From the NCBI GenBank assembly GCA_963669155.1, contig OZ022576.1:28673938-28737937 (forward strand): 64,000 bases of DNA. The letters are read 5' to 3'. Source of the stretch: Arbacia lixula (lineage: Eukaryota; Echinodermata; Echinoidea; Arbacioida; Arbaciidae). The translations under genes were made by a program, and so were the position numbers. The notes under the pieces are model-generated. The model saw only the letters and a list, made by a program, of their open reading frames with translations. It searched no databases and had not been told where the DNA came from. Numbering within the stretch: the stretch's first letter is position 1; each line of letters opens with the position of its first letter. Shown here in pieces: positions 26,301 through 42,475 of this stretch.

Positions 26301-29300
26301 TCAATCGTGCATTGAAATTTGAATCTCAAGAAAACAAGTTAGATTGCTAAATTATCTACATATAGCATAACCACTATCATATACATTCATTCATATCAAA
26401 ACAAGTCAAAACAGGCACACGGATAACAAAGTTCTTCACAAATTTAAAGATTAAAACATTTGAATTTATTTAACTATTTACAAAACATATCACATTTTCC
26501 AGTAAATTGCAAAGTTGATTAGATCAGGATCATAGAATATTCACGAGCATTTACACATATATCATGATTTGTTCAATCAACCAAGGTGTTATACACACAA
26601 GAAAAAAATGAGCTGCCTACTGTAGAATATGTGGTGCAAATATTTCTCGGCAGGAAGAAATTTATGATAAATAAAGAACCACAATGATGATTTCTATATG
26701 AAAACTATTGACACAACTTGGCATTACAGACACATAACTATAACTGACTTTCAACCCGATAAAAGTGAAACTTACATGTGCTTCATGAGGTAACACCCTC
26801 CCTTCCTAACACATTCATGTTCTAGGCAAAAAATGGGGTGAATAATTTAATAATGATTTATTTCTCAATTAAAAAGGCACTGAAAAAGTATTACGAGGGT
26901 ACACATTTCAATGACAGTGATCATAATGATACTCTGGTAGCTGTGCAATATGTAATTTCTTACATTGTAAGGGCTAAAACTTGTTTAGGTCCATTGTGGT
27001 TTAGGCATCTGCATGCCAAACAAGGACGATGTGAAAGAAAGTTTGAGCTTGGGGTTGTTGCGAGCCAGTTTACTCAAATTTCCACCTGAAACAGGCCTAG
27101 ATATCAAACAAAGGGCGAATTGTTATCAAATAAAGCCAAGAAAGAGGAGAAAATGTTAGCAAATGGTTATGGGAAATATGACAATTCTTTTAATGACATA
27201 TATGCTGTAATAGTGTTTAGAAACTGACAACAAAATTTAAGTTTCAATGGATTTCAGCATCTGATCTTTATGTGTTATTTTGTTAACAAAACAATGAACT
27301 ATTAAACTATAAAATCAGTGTTATTTCAAACTACTGGTACATATTCTCCTTGGTTATTGAGACTATAGCAGCTCAGACTATCTAGCAAATTCAATATACA
27401 TTGATCATGCACATAACATGTAAACATAGATGTGAGCATTCTTCAAAAGAGTGGCAGTCTCTACATTATACATCCCTTATTATTGCACATTTGGGGAAGG
27501 GTATAGAAGGTTCCACAACACCACTGGAGATAGTTTGTGACTATTTCCACAAAATCTGTATCAAGGGGGTAATAGAAGTGCAGAAAAAAGAGGCCTAATG
27601 GGGAAATCACTCGCCACTGGCTCCTGGCTTTCCACACATTGGACCCTTTCTTGCAAGAAAATGACATCTTCAGATCTGATGTTGAAAGTGAAGAATGAAG
27701 AAAACAGGAAGCAGCATTCAACAAAGAGTTCATGCCTGGCAATTCAATAAACATGGTCAAAGTTCTCATGGCAGGTTGCTGCTTATATCTTTTACTTTGT
27801 CAGGAGAGGCAAAGCGAGTTGATTGCTACATATTTGGCAATTTGTAAATGCAACGGCTGTTCATCAAATTGTAGGATAGACGTCTTGTCAGCGCACACCA
27901 AAAAACAGGTGCCAAAGAGTATCAGCGCTGCTTTACTGTGAATGTACACTAATACTCATTTCAGTCTAGCTCTCTATCAAGTTCACAATACAGAAAAAGC
28001 ATGCACAGTATATCATTTCACTCAAACATACTAATTGTCAACAAAATATACAAACTTCATATGTTGAACTCTTTGATTAAAAATGAAACATATATCCAAG
28101 CACTACAAGTAACTACTGTGTATGTCCAGATTAAACTCATATTCATCAGAGTACAGAAATCACACATAATCAGCATTCCATGCACATAGTTGTCAACAAA
28201 ATCAACTCAATTAGATAAAATCTTCAATAGGAAATGTCAACTCTGATGAACACCCATACATAAACTTAGGAAGTATATGAGTGAAATTATGTTAGCATAA
28301 CAACAACATAAATATATTAGAAGAATCAATGTTTTGACGAAGTGGAATCAGAATCACATGATTATGTCCATTCAGCCGATAAAAAGATCAGGATTAAGGC
28401 ACATGGCACTAGTATACACTAGAAACAAAGACATGTGAAAAAGAAGGAAGGCATGCAAGGAACCCAAGTATAAAACCTTTCTGTAATCTAATATTCACTA
28501 ATATCCACCACTAGAACTATTTTTAAAACTATAGAATCATTGTCTATCAGAAATATAATTACCTTTTGCATAATAAACCATTATAATTCATGCTGTAATA
28601 TTGCATGACACATAATTCTCAAAATAAAAAAGGAGAGATAAATGGTTATGAGAAAAAAAAAACACATTGCAAGCTTCATAAAAGTTTAATATATCTCGCC
28701 TCAAATACTGGATACATGGCAAACACTACAATGTCCTCTTAATATCCTCTTACAAAGTTGCGAGTAGGCAGTAGTTACATTTTCCCACAGGGCAATTCCA
28801 TGGATGGAGTTAAGGTAATATAACCTGAGAAACAAACATTCTCTCATTTACTTCATGTCCAAGCTTTTGCATTGATTCTTTTATCTTATGTTGAAGGTCT
28901 ACCCGATATACATTCCAATGATTTCAGACGCACTATCAAAACATCAAAACAGAATGACTCAGTGTTGGTTCCTTATGATACACAACCTCAGCCCAAACTG
29001 TGATTACCCTACAGCCTGCCACAGTATAGAGTGAGCATTACATGCTCTACAGGACGACCAACAACACACCCATGTAAACAAACATGATTGTCCAACTCCT
29101 GGCAACAATATCATTCAGTTTGGGTTGGTTAATTACATTCTTGGGTGGTACTTGAATGATTTGATATCTAGTTAGACTGAGCATACATTACTGTTACATG
29201 TTCCTCTTACTGTTGTCAAGTGATGGTATTATAAAAGATGGGCGGACTGTGCATTCTTATATTTGAAATATTATAAAAATGTATCAAAGTTTGAGTAATA

Positions 29301-30066
29301 TCACATCTGTTCTTTCTCCTTTTGTCTTTGAAAATACAGCTTATCAGTTATGAGCGTCTCATCCAGTTCTGGACCCATAACAGCTCCTACTTAATCATTG
29401 CTATTCTGGACAACATGCTCCGCTATTGCATTCGTGGGTATTACTGGACTGTGCATACATGCAAGAGTGCAGCAAAACCAGTTACTGCCAACTACATGTA
29501 TAAGTTTCAGAAGTTATTATCAGAATTCCCTTACATCTCGAAATAAACACAGGAAATTTCAGGGTGTACCTCTTGTATAGATTTCTAATGTTGTACGTTT
29601 CTAAACTTCTTTTTACTCCATATCGCTGTTGCACAACAAACTAATATAGGCTTCAAGTATCATCCAATACCCAAAGTCAAACTGTCTCCCTTTAACAAGC
29701 ATACATCAACATTTGAAATCAATAGCTCATATTAATTTAGACACATTTTTCATAATAATCAGCAAAGAAGTATCATTTACTGATTGGTGTGTCAAAGTTC
29801 ATAGCACCTCTGTTCATACAGGATGCTACCTTTGAAAAGAGTTACCGGTAATATCATATTCTTAAATGCTCTTTTCTCAAATCATATGTTCAAGCTTGCC
29901 ACTAATTTCATGGTACATCATATATTATCTCTAGTATCTATTAGTGTAAAATATAATTTGGGATTATAAAACAAGTAATTAAGAAGAGTGCAATCCCCAC
30001 ATTACCACAGTGCCCTATTTTCAGAGACCAAAGATAAGAAACAACAACAAGGGACGACATCTTTGG
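26301..30066. other. Intergenic region between mannosidase II and the novel gene
   Basis: AT-rich, no supported coding region or RNA gene. Part is presumably mannosidase 3' UTR, which on the minus strand would extend below 30067; its end could not be set. Confidence 0.5.
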
Positions 30067-30219
30067 TTATTGGAATTGGACCTTATATGTTTTAAGCTCC
30101 ATAGGCGCCAGCTCTAGTTGACCAGTCGGGCTCACTTCTTGGCCGTCATGCATTGCGGACAGCGAGGTGGCCACAATGCCGCGGGTGCTGACCGAATTTA
30201 ATAAAGATGATGGATCGAC
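30067..30219 (-). CDS. MAN2A: Mannosidase II last exon
   Basis: Begins [11 protein letters not shown] after CTCCACCAG and ends [13 protein letters not shown] followed by TAA at 30069-30067. The ending matches the family pattern of LxPMExxTxxxQ at the C terminus. No AATAAA on the minus strand was recognised close downstream. Confidence 0.92.
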   Translation of the reverse strand, partial: VDPSSLLNSVSTRGIVATSLSAMHDGQEVSPTGQLELAPMELKTYKVQFQ

Positions 30220-33200
30220 CTGGTGGAGAGAGCAAAACAGAAAACATTTTGATGTGACAAATGTCTCATTATATCTCATTCAACAATATTGTGTGTTTCT
30301 TTTTAGATGCCGGCAGCATAAAGACGAGATCACAATTATTTTGTGGGTATGTGATCATTTCATCAATAAATAGGGTAGTACTGTATTCTGAAAGTCCACT
30401 AGAAATAATATGCTCCTGATAGGTTCAGTTTGGTATTCCAAAACTCATTTCAAGACAATTTCAGCTCATATAATTGAATGCATGAACAAAAATCTGCACA
30501 ACTTTTTTTCTTTAATACGCAGTATCTGATTTTGCTCATTTTCAGTTTTGCTCTTTTCAATCCCTCGGCTCATCAGAGGATGAAAAGAAGTTTTTTAACT
30601 TGCTGAAATACCCCAATGAAGCAATGAATCACAATTCATCCTGATGATCACCACTTTTTATTTGCATAAAATTATTTTTCCAATTTTGTTTTGGAACTGA
30701 AAATCCCTCTATCTCATGATTGTTTTTATTTACAAATCCAACACACAAACAATTATGTGGCAGCATTTTCTGTCAGATTTCCTATTTCTCCCACAGAACT
30801 GGTTACCCTAATGATCTTGACAGCCCAGATTATTATCATTTACACATCCAGCATGCCAAAATCTGGTAGAGAGGAGAAGCACTCTAAGCTGATCTGGGCC
30901 CTGTTGCATAAAACTTACCATTGATGGTATTTTGGCTTCCAATGGCAACTTCTATTTAAACCTTGAATCTGATTTGATGTCAAGCAATGTTTCCATAGTA
31001 GTTACCATTGATGACAGTTACCATTAACAGAAAGTTTTATGCAACAGGGCCCTGATTTGTGAATCACTCACCCGTCCCTCGTTTGTTGAGCACTGAATGC
31101 CTGCTGTGGGGAAGCCACAGTCAAAGCCTTTTCTATGTAATATCAATAAGGCTTCCCTCTTTGGCTTCATGGGATTGGAATCCTGAGAAACTCTTGTTCT
31201 GAAATGAAAAGGAAGAAGAAGCAGGAGAAAGAAATACAGCGTTTCATTAATAAGCGCAACAACATGCTCATTGTCCCTTACTAGTCTTCCAAATGACATC
31301 CACATTTATACAAATCAATTAACATTCCCATTCATCATAATTTTCCTTCCCTTTAATGTCAATTTTTAATTACCTTTTTATTTTGCACATCATTACTACT
31401 TGCTCGTTATGGCAGAATGTTTTGTTACATCTAAATTATGAACACACCATCTTCATATCTATTAGAATTGATTGATCACAATGACATCAATTGGTAGATG
31501 ATGTAGAATCATTCTGCTGTGTAAGGAATCCACATAAATTGTAACTATTGTCAAGTCTAGGGGAAAAATATATGATAGTCACCACGGTACTCATTCTCAT
31601 ATTGAAGATATATCTCCTCTAAACAAGGCATTAGCAATATTGTGTCTCGCCCACTTGCGAAAATAACCAGAAATATCGCGATCTCCGTTGCTAAGCAAAA
31701 GAAAACTGAAACAAACAAATAAGCAACTTTAAACAGACAACATCAAAATCAGGTGCAAAATAGTGACTTTGAATAAATTTGCATAAATGTGCATGAGTAA
31801 TGTTTGCCTAAATCTACATCAGTAATGCTCACACATGCTCACACAATTCTGTGCACAAGTTAGGAAGCCTTCACCAAGAGTCTTGCAAGTAAACTTTAAT
31901 GTATGACCTCAAATGACCTTTGACCTTATCATGTGACCTCTTACAGCACAATAACATGCAGGTGCCCCCAGTGCATCCATCATCCAAGTTTGATTGCCAT
32001 TGTAGCAACATGTGATGAGTTATGTGTGATAAGAGAGTCTTGCAAGTAAACTTTAACGTATGACCTCAAATGACCTTTGAGGTACCTCCAGTGCATCTAT
32101 GACCCAAGTTAGGTTGTAATCCAAGCAACCCATGTGAAGTTATTTGTCAAAAAAGAGTCTTGCAGGTAAACTTTAACGTATGACCTCAAATGACCTTTGA
32201 CCTTATCCTGTGACCTCCAACGGTACCATAACATGAAGGTACCCCCAGTGCATCTATGACCCAAGTTAGGTTGTAATCCAAGCAACCCATGTGAAGTTAT
32301 TTGTCAAAAGAGAGTCTTGCAGGTAAACTTTAACGTATGACATCAAATGACCTTTGACCTTATCCTGTGACCTCCAACAGCACCATAACATGAAGGTACC
32401 CCCAGTGCATCTTTGACCCAAGTTAGGTTGTAATCCAAGCAACCTATGTGAAGTTATTTGTCAAAAGAGAGTCTTGCAGGTAAACTTTAACGTATGACCT
32501 CAAATGACCTTTGACCTTATCCTGTGACCTTCAACAGCACCATAACATGAAGGTACCCCCAGTGCATCTATGACCCAAGTTAGGTTGTAATCCAAGCAAC
32601 CTATGTGAAGTTATTTGTCAAAAGAGAGTCTTGCAGGTAAACTTTAACGTATGACCTCAAATGACCTTTGACCTTATCCTGTGACCTCCAACGCCACCAT
32701 AACATGAAGGTACCCCCAGTGCATCTATGACCCAAGTTAGGTTGTAATCCAAGCAACCCATGTGAAGTTATGGATCATAAGAGAGTCTTGCAGGTAAACT
32801 TTAACATTTGTGACGGACGACGGACGGACGGACGCCATTTGGATCCCTTAGTCTCGCCTTCACCTCCGGTGGGCGAGACAAAAAACCTCACCACTATCTC
32901 AACCACCATCACCATCACATATACCATCATATCATCCAGGGTTTGCTGGGGCAGGAGTTAATCCTGGGAATTCTCATGATCACTATCACCATTGCCAACC
33001 TTCACCACCACAGCCACGAACTCCCCCTAACACTCCCACACCCCTATTCCTTTGCATTTCTCAAAATGCACATCACAAGGAAGCGTTGTATCGACAAAGC
33101 TGTGCTGAGGTAGCAGTTAATCCTGTGAATTCTCATCATCAGCATTACCATCACCATGCCAACCATCATCACTACCACCATCAATAACACCGAAGCTACA

Positions 33201-36200
33201 TCTCATTAACACATCCCTATCCGAATCGGTTTCTTACCTAAAGTTTAATAAATGCACATCGCAGGGAAGCGTTGTATCTACCAGGCTGTGCTGAGGTAGC
33301 AGTTTGTCCTGGGAGTTCGGGCCCACCTCAGGGACTGTTCCCTGGTGGATGTAGAGGGGGTTGTTAAGGCTCGCTGCTAGGTGGTGGCTCTGCAGGGAGG
33401 GGTAGCTGATGGGCACCTTGCTCGATGACTGCAAGGACACAAGAGGAATAATGCAGGAAATTGGAATTAATCCTTTCAGCGCCATAAGAGGACTGTGTAA
33501 TACTGGTGCATAATTGAGACAGCGTATAGTAAAAAATAAATCCCTAGCTCATAAATGTACTGCTGTGAAGTTATTTCCAAAGGTACTGGATACATGACAA
33601 TTCCACACTGTAGTTACAATGATTAATAACGATTGTCACTTTCTCATATACTATGGCACTTATCAAGTACTTTGCATTTATACAATAATTAACAGATGCA
33701 ATTGATTCATAGCCCCACACATGCTTTCTCTGTTAATATGTGTCAAATGAGGGTGCCCCATTGCTTACATTAACTTTACAATCATACAATGGAGCTGGTG
33801 ATCAAGTTCCCATTGTGACAGCAATCAGTTGGCATCAGCTTGATGTGTTTGTACAGTGATCCACTGCAATAAAGGGTAGTCACTTAGGAAGTTGAACTTG
33901 GGCTACATTGTACCGGTATATAACAATATGACACCAGTTTCTATAGGTATTTGTTATTGAGAATGGCACCCACAGAATCAATAATGATGTACAAATTTTC
34001 CATTACACTTTACTCACAGTAAATGGGCCATTTTAAGCTCACATTCAATCAAATTGTGAAAGGCAAAATGTATAATTGCACATCAAATAGTGTTAACTGG
34101 TACATGTTATATTATACATAGTTCTCCATATGCATTGTGTGATGTTTTAAACATTCTACCTGTAAATCACAACCAGGTAGATAAATTAAATTGACTGCTA
34201 TTTATTTTGTTCTTTAATTGTCTGGTATTGCTGTAAGTAAATTGAAAGTATGGCAATATTCATGGTTTACTTTTTGTTCTGATCAAAGTCCACACATTTA
34301 CATTCAAGACACAAAAATAAGCACACATTCAATGAGATAAATTTGTATGGATGTCAATGATCATCACAAAATCAAATACTCCATTATAAATGTATCATTT
34401 CTAATATAATAATCATATTTAAGAACAAGACAATGCTTTGAACTAGAAAAACTAGTACACAGAAACTGTCTAGTAGAAGGCATAATATCACATTCCGGAT
34501 ATTTTCCAGATGGGGTACATTTTCTAGAAGAATCCAACGCTGAAGGAAAGTATGATCACAAGTATGATCACAATGTCCAAAGAATGTGATATGACACCCC
34601 TACCATTTAATATCTGTTATATTTGATAGCCTTGATCGAACTTAATTACATGAAGCTTTACACACACGATATGTTTACAAAAAGGATCAGATACTAATTC
34701 TCAATTATACATCTTGTAGGCTTTGCTTCTACTTGTTTGATAGTATGACACCATTCCATCATCTTTATTATCATGTCGCTGCGTTTGCACATTGCGCTTT
34801 TGCATTGGCAGCGCTTATTTCCCGCTTTAAATCATGCAATGAAAAGGAAAGTTTGCAGGGGAAATATATTCATTTGACATGTGGGAAAATATGTGTATTA
34901 CAAGCTTTTATTGCAATCATTATGACTTAATGAGCTGTGGACCAATCACAACTTTGTATTTGTAAAGGCAAGTTCCAGTGTCTTGTGAGCTGAACATTTC
35001 CATGCAAATAACAAAGAAACATGAAAGTACCACAAGCCATGTCTCGGACATCACAACATAAATGTGCCATTTGCAACATGAAAATGATTGTGAGAGAACA
35101 GTATTGGGACTATCAATAACATGAACAAGGAGACATTATGCATGGGTCATGCTCATATATTCATTTTAAATAATGCACACAATGTATACCTTACACGTCC
35201 AATAAAGAAATAATTGAAGAATGATATAAACATGTATCAATGATTTAGTACACATACATATGACGTTCTACAAAAACTGGATATGTACCACAAACATGGA
35301 AATGCAAACAAATACACTAAAGTTATATCTTTGTTGGCTGGCTATCTTTCTCCAAATAGTTGTAGCTACATTATATCATATCAACTTTATTTGTATATTG
35401 TGGATGGTATATCAATGATTATTCAAAGCTACAAGTGACTTTGATGCAGACTATTATCTTTGTGTTGCAATGGTGGAATATCTCTTAAAGGGTTTGTATC
35501 CCAGATTTACAAGAGTGGAATTGAGCAATCCAAATCATGGTTGATTGCTCATGATCCTGATTCTCACACAGAAATGGACCAAAACAAATATGCACAGAAA
35601 TATGTACAGCTCTGGAAATATTGGAAGATGTCAAGCACAGTACAATATGAGGTCCAACATATTTTATCAAGAGCAGTACACAAACACTAAACTATAAACA
35701 GACAATGAACTCAGACATGGAAAACAACAAAGATACATCATAAACAAAACGAAAAAAGTCTACACAGCAAAGAATATTCTTGGTGAGGAGTTTACAAGTG
35801 TTAGGAATGATGAGGAAGGTAGCTAGTGCTGATAAGACATAGCATTGGCCAAGATGCAATCCAAGATGCTTCAACGAGAAGAAGAAGAAGCAGAAAGTCA
35901 GAACACCCCTCACCTGGCCTCTCCCTAGCAATCCCCACAAGGAGAATGGAACGTTCCTAACCTGAGCATTCCCAGAATGCCTTCTCTCGACCTGCAGGAG
36001 GAAGTAGTCTGGGGTGACCTTGTTGTCAGTGACTCCCTGTTGGAGGCCGCGGGAGTCGTCCTGCATCAGACGACGGTCAAGCACCACCTCCAGCCAGCCT
36101 ATGGGAGGGAGCATGGTCAAGAAGTCAAATCATTAAAATAAGGGGTAAGGCTGCAAAGCCCAAGATAAGGTGTTTTTTTCTCCATTCTACCTCCAATCGA

Positions 36201-39200
36201 AATCACCTCAAAATGATAAAACCCCAGTAAAATCACAATCCAAAAGAATACTTTCGGCCCCTAATTACAGAAGCCAGAGCCTTAATATCTTAAAATCTAT
36301 TAACAGGTGATGCTAGATCGCAATACACCTGTATGCTATAATGTGGTAATTTCAAACATTGTGGGCTTCCAATTAATGGCTCTTCATTCTTTTCATGTAG
36401 CTTAAATCTGTCAAAATTGCCATGAACTATTAACTGCGCAGTCACTCTCATTTTCCTCAATTTTGGGAGAAGTGACAATTTTACAGCTTTACCAAGAAAT
36501 AATCTACTTTCTCATTGATCATTTCATTTCAAAGAGTTACCAGTCACATAAAGATGCATCAGATGTAGGCCTTTGTCGTATAATGCTTATGGCATTCTGA
36601 AGAAGATTGGAGAGATGGTGCTCTATGGGCTTTTCAAAAAATTCCTTGACTTGTCAGAGAGCGATTTGAAATCATGTCCAGAGACTATGGAGGCTGGCTG
36701 TAGGATAGGTGTCCTGTCTCGAGAAGAGTGTTTTTCTCAAAGGAGAGAAACATTCAACACCTCTTCTCCTGTGATGTCTAGCTTCCACTTCCCCAACAAG
36801 TTGTTCCAAGAGCATCTTGCTGTGATGCAACTGGCAGCCCTACACAAACCATTCCCAATATGACCAACTCATGTCTCAGATGATCATTCCACAGCAAAGG
36901 GATTCCAGGTCTCTTATCTAATACTTATCAGCCCAGGACGAGGATGTACGAGTGGACATCATATCTTGCCTTCTTACATCTTCATATATAGATGACAGAA
37001 CACTCACTTCCTTGTAGAAGTGTGATATTGAGTTATATTTTGGTTGTTTTGTTTTTGTTCCTTAATGACCCATCATGATTACACTTTTTTTTAATATACT
37101 GTATTATCAATATTTTGGATATTTTCACTCTGAAAAGGTGCCTCCTAACTTCTCTCAAGTATTGTGCTTTTAATTGGAGGAAACTCTCATCTTGTGATTT
37201 TATTTCAATATGTACATTTTATATTTTTGATGTTTTTTACCTCAATGAAATAAACTTGAGAATATGGCTACAGTTCACTGGTTTCAAGCATTTCTCTTAT
37301 ATCTTGTTTCTTTTCAATATTGTACAGAAACGCTTTCAGACAGAAAACAAAAATGTATGAACACATGGATACACAAACAAAGATTATGTCTGGGGTGGAA
37401 ACACTATTTTTTGTTGGAAAAACAGGTCCAGTAAAAAAAAAATGAATTGCACCTTACCTTCATTGAGACCACTGACTCCCAGGGGCTGTGCGGAATGCAA
37501 GGTTAATCTTGTACTGCTGTCTTCTATATAGGCCATGGCCGGCATGGGGTAAAAGTGGGCTTGGAGAGGTAGCTTGTCAAAAATCTTTCTTTTCTGTATC
37601 TGTTGCAAAGGAAAGTAAACAAAAAGATATTACATGACTCTGCCATGCATAGTTACATGCAGTTGATTCTTCAGTATGCTTTTAACCCTGGTCTTAAACC
37701 AACATTTGGAGCTCAAGATCAAATACATAGCCGACTTGAATCAAAAGTAATTAAATGTCTAAAAATGCGTGGAGTTGCCTGCTAACGGATTTCAATGATT
37801 GCAGTCAGTTGAACTCCACTGCACTCCACTCCCCAACTCCGCTGTATAACCTTTATATTAAGAGAGTGACCTTAAATGGCTATCTAGCAGTAGGAACAAT
37901 GATATATATAATTTCAAGATGCCCCTTTACCACATATTCGCCATGTTCTTCATCTTTGTCAAGATTATTTACAACATATTTTGCATATACACATGGACAT
38001 AAATCAATACATGTAGACACATTAATACCAACATCAATATGAACATTAACATCAACACCATCATAAACACCAATACCAACACGAGCACCAACATTAACAC
38101 CAACATTAACACTAACACCAGAACCAAAATCAGCACCAGCACCAAACCAACATCAAATGGCAGACTTACTTGGAAACCGTTCAGATCTGTGTAGAATACT
38201 CTGTCTGTGTTTCTAACACCTGATTTAATTCTCATCACAAGTTCTTTATTTTGGAAGTTCCTAATGTCCAAAAGGTTCTTTATTGCGAGCACAGTCCCAT
38301 CGATACCTGCACAGCATATCAACGAAGAAAGGACAAAGACTTGCTAGTATTAGTGTATCATACAAGTTGGAAGTACTCAGTCATATTTTATTAGTTTGAT
38401 ATCAAATGATGCCCAAGAACTGAAACTTGATGTCATGCAAGCTCTAGGAGTGGTAATAATATATTCCTAAATATTGATCACAAAAAATCCGTCAAAACGG
38501 ACCCCTTTCCCCCTTCTTGCACAAAAGTCAGAATTTGTACAGCACAGAACACAAATCTCTATGCACTTTATAGAGAAAGAGACAAAGTAACAGTGACACC
38601 ATGCCAGTGTATATGGGGGACATCACTGGGTCCTCTGGTGAAAAATAGAGAGATGGAGCTAACCCTAATCTTAAATAGAAATACTTTTAGGACAATGTTT
38701 TTGAATGCTTAAAAAGATGCCAACAGTAGAACGGCAAGAGTTAAACTACAGCACAACCCCTTTAACACAGCTGCTTAATTCCTAGCCTTGATTTCTATAT
38801 TTTGCTGCCTAAAAATCAGTATTCTGATGAGAAAAAAAGCATTATTTCCCCCACTGATTGAAACAACACTATACATAAATTTGACTTATGAACAAAGGTT
38901 ATTAAAACCTTCAGTATTCAGGTAAATCTTTATTTCAATATACTCAGAAATTCTTACAAGTTAGCAGCTCTGCAATATGATTCACTCAGAACTGAATGTT
39001 TGCCAAAGGAATGATCCTGGTTTGAGCGTGGACTGTTCTTACCTGGTGTGTTGGTGAGGGAGACAGTGTGAGTGACGCAGAAATGCATGACCTCCACCTG
39101 GGAGAGGAGGGGACCACGGGTCACTCGATAGGTTATGTGAGGCGCAGGGTCCAGAGGCTGAGGAGGGACAAGCAAAAACAAAATTCAACTTTCATTGCAG

Positions 39201-39629
39201 ACTTGCTCTTTATGATTTAATAATCATCTGCACCTCTTGAGGAAAAGTTGTTGCTTGGCATGCATTGATTTGTTCCTTGTTCGTATGCGTAAATATACAT
39301 TAGAGTGTAAACACACATATACATATGCAGATATCCAGACAGAAACCCAAAACAAGCACTCCTACATCAGCTCACGTCCTCTTTCTCTCTTAATCCACAT
39401 TTTTTGTTACACACATATGTCTTACGCAGACATACAGATATACGTACACACTTATATCGTGGCGACAGCCTACTGTTCTTCCTATGGTTTAATTTCTCCC
39501 ATAACATTGATAAGATAAAGGCTGTCATTGAGTTGTTTTGCTAAAAAAAAATGGAGCTCTTGGTTCACATGCACTAACAGAAAGACAGACACACACATAT
39601 ATATACACTTAAACACACACACACACACA

Positions 39630-39718
<89 letters not shown>

Positions 39719-42404
39719 TATCACTCTCCCTCTCTTTCTCTTTCTCTCTCTCACACACATAAGTGCCTGATCACATACCTGTGCCTCCCCGTCAGGCAGG
39801 AAGAGGTATGCTCCACTCTTTGTCTTGTCCCTGCTTGTGCCATACATCATGAACTGAATCTCAATGTCTGTCTTGACCTTGTGGTTGTCCGCCTTTGTTA
39901 TGACCGACTGCAAGCAACAGATAAGATAATGAATAAGTTTTTAATGAACATGCCATGTGTCTAAAAAAAAAGCTATACACTTTTGAAATGGCTGCCGAAA
40001 AATATTTGATACTGGGGATAATGTTTAAATGAAAGCTTACACAAATAACTTACAATTATGAGTGTTGCCTTTTTGTACTCAAAGTGCTCATCCTTATATC
40101 ATGGCATCAATTACTATATGAGAAAAACTAGAGTGTGAGTGATCTTTCTTTAAATTGGTTTTCAGCATTGTGCGGCATGAGGATATGCTGGTTGAAACTT
40201 GCTATGAAAATCTATTATTGGCAAAGGAGATTTAGGAAATGTCGACAGTGATAAAAATATGGTTTATACCACCATTTGCTGCAATATTGTATTAATGTTA
40301 TTTCTACCAACAATCATTGGACATTAATATGCCTCATTTTAAGGTGATGCATTTTTTAATATTTTCATTATTATTGTAAATCAATATCTATAAGTATCTG
40401 GATGTTTTAATTGATGTATGTATAAGTGTTAGTTTTGTTTTTATCAATAAATACAGAAGTGAATTGAATTGAATTGAATACTTGCAGAGAATTCTTACCT
40501 TTAACATCCCTGATTCTCCACTGAATATGGCATCCATGGCAGCGTTCTCTAGCTTGACTTCTTCAAGGTTATCTGATGTGGTGCGCACTTTGAACGGCCC
40601 ACTACAAACAAACAGGAAGAAAAACAACGTAAGACAGAGAGAAAGAAAACATGTAAAGAAATAAAGTGATACAAAAAAGAGCATGAAGACAGACTGTACT
40701 GTAATTGTGAAGACTAAACATTCTCTCTTTAAAAAACATTGATATAAAGCAGTTGTAGTTGGAGGTTGTATAGGTAAATAGAATCTCTTGAGGATAATCA
40801 GGCATAAAGAACCACAAATCAGTGCCTAAAATATTATTGTTTGTACATCCTATATTTAACAAGGCTACATCTACACAGCTAAATCACCAAATGTATGTAT
40901 GTAGTAATATAAATGTAAATCAATATCACACACAACAAAGTTTAATGTACACACATCTGAGTTGATCATAATAACATGTTCTCATTAGTTGATTCCACAA
41001 GTTTTATCAAAACATGTATGAAAATATGAATTTAACTTTGGGCTGCTGGAAATATTCTCTTTGTTTACACTATTTTTATTTAGTTTTTGATGATTACAAT
41101 TAAAAAATAATGACAACATAATTTGTATGAAAATATATAATTTAGTTTCAGTGAATCACATTACAATGCTTTGAATTGTATTATGCTTTAAGAAAAATAA
41201 GTATTATACATGAAAAGACAAAGCAACATTTCACCCCTATTCGTGAAGTGGAAATCTTCCATAGTCAATTATCATAAACAAGAAAAATAAATATCACAAT
41301 TCACCCCAAAAAAACAACAACAACAAAACACCCAACAACAAGAAATTAGAGAAAGAGTAATCTACTCTCTGGTTCTAGAAAACATTTAATGTACCAATGT
41401 GTGGATGTTTACAATGATTGCACATTTTAACATTGAGCAATACAAGCCCTTTAGAGGGAAAACAGAAAAGACTTGTGAGCTCACATAGTGCCATCCTCCT
41501 CCTTGCTCCCATGGTAAAGCTCTACTGTAGACAGGTGGTGGTGGGTGGAGTAGCTAGAACCCATCTCTCTGATCAGGTACTTGCTGATGGTCAGTGGGTT
41601 AATCTCCACTACAAAAATCAGCTGCAGAGGCGAGAAATAACAACATATCAAAGATGTCATATGTGGTATTTTATATTTGGAAGTATGGCTGCTCACTTTA
41701 TATGGGTAATATTTAATAGCTGTGGTTTGAATGTAGAGTAATATTAAGATATCATTAACTAAGTTCCAATGAAAGGAAGTGTAGCCCTTTAGCAGAAGTC
41801 ATGAAACCTGACATGGATCAGCACTCTACTCTAAAGATGACATGTATGAAATCTCACAGTTATAGCTTCACAAACTCTTTTAAGGAAAAGTGCATAACTA
41901 TCCTGGTTTACATTTGATACACCATGTTTAGTAGGGACCATAGTCTACATTCATATATCAATGAAAAGTGTTGACATAATTTCATAGAATAAGATTTCAC
42001 AATTTCTTCATACCTCATAGATTCCCTCCACACTTTGCTCGTGAGTTTCCCATAAGAGGCTTGCTTGGCTCTCGATGGGGTTGCCGTCAGAGTCGGTCAC
42101 TTCAAGGTTGGGGGAGGAGACATGCAGTCTGACCAGCTCCTTCCTGTGCTGGGCAAGTGAGTTGTAGAAGACTACAACACTGCAAGAGAGAACAAGTTGG
42201 GCATGACCGAGTTATCACATATCGCTCACAGCTAGAGGTATTTCAGATACCACTCTTGTTTTCCCTCATTTTTTTCTCCTTCCTACCACTCCCCTATACC
42301 CTCTTCATCTATGTCTGTCTTTGTTTTCACTCTGTCTGTCTGTCTGTCTCTCTATATACCTGTCCCTCACTCTCTATTGGTCTCTCTCTGTCTATCTTTA
42401 CCTT

Positions 42405-42475
<71 letters not shown>

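Noticed and set aside
36573-36863. 96-aa plus-strand frame within a mannosidase intron
   Set aside because: No recognisable motif, no neighbouring exon or promoter signal.
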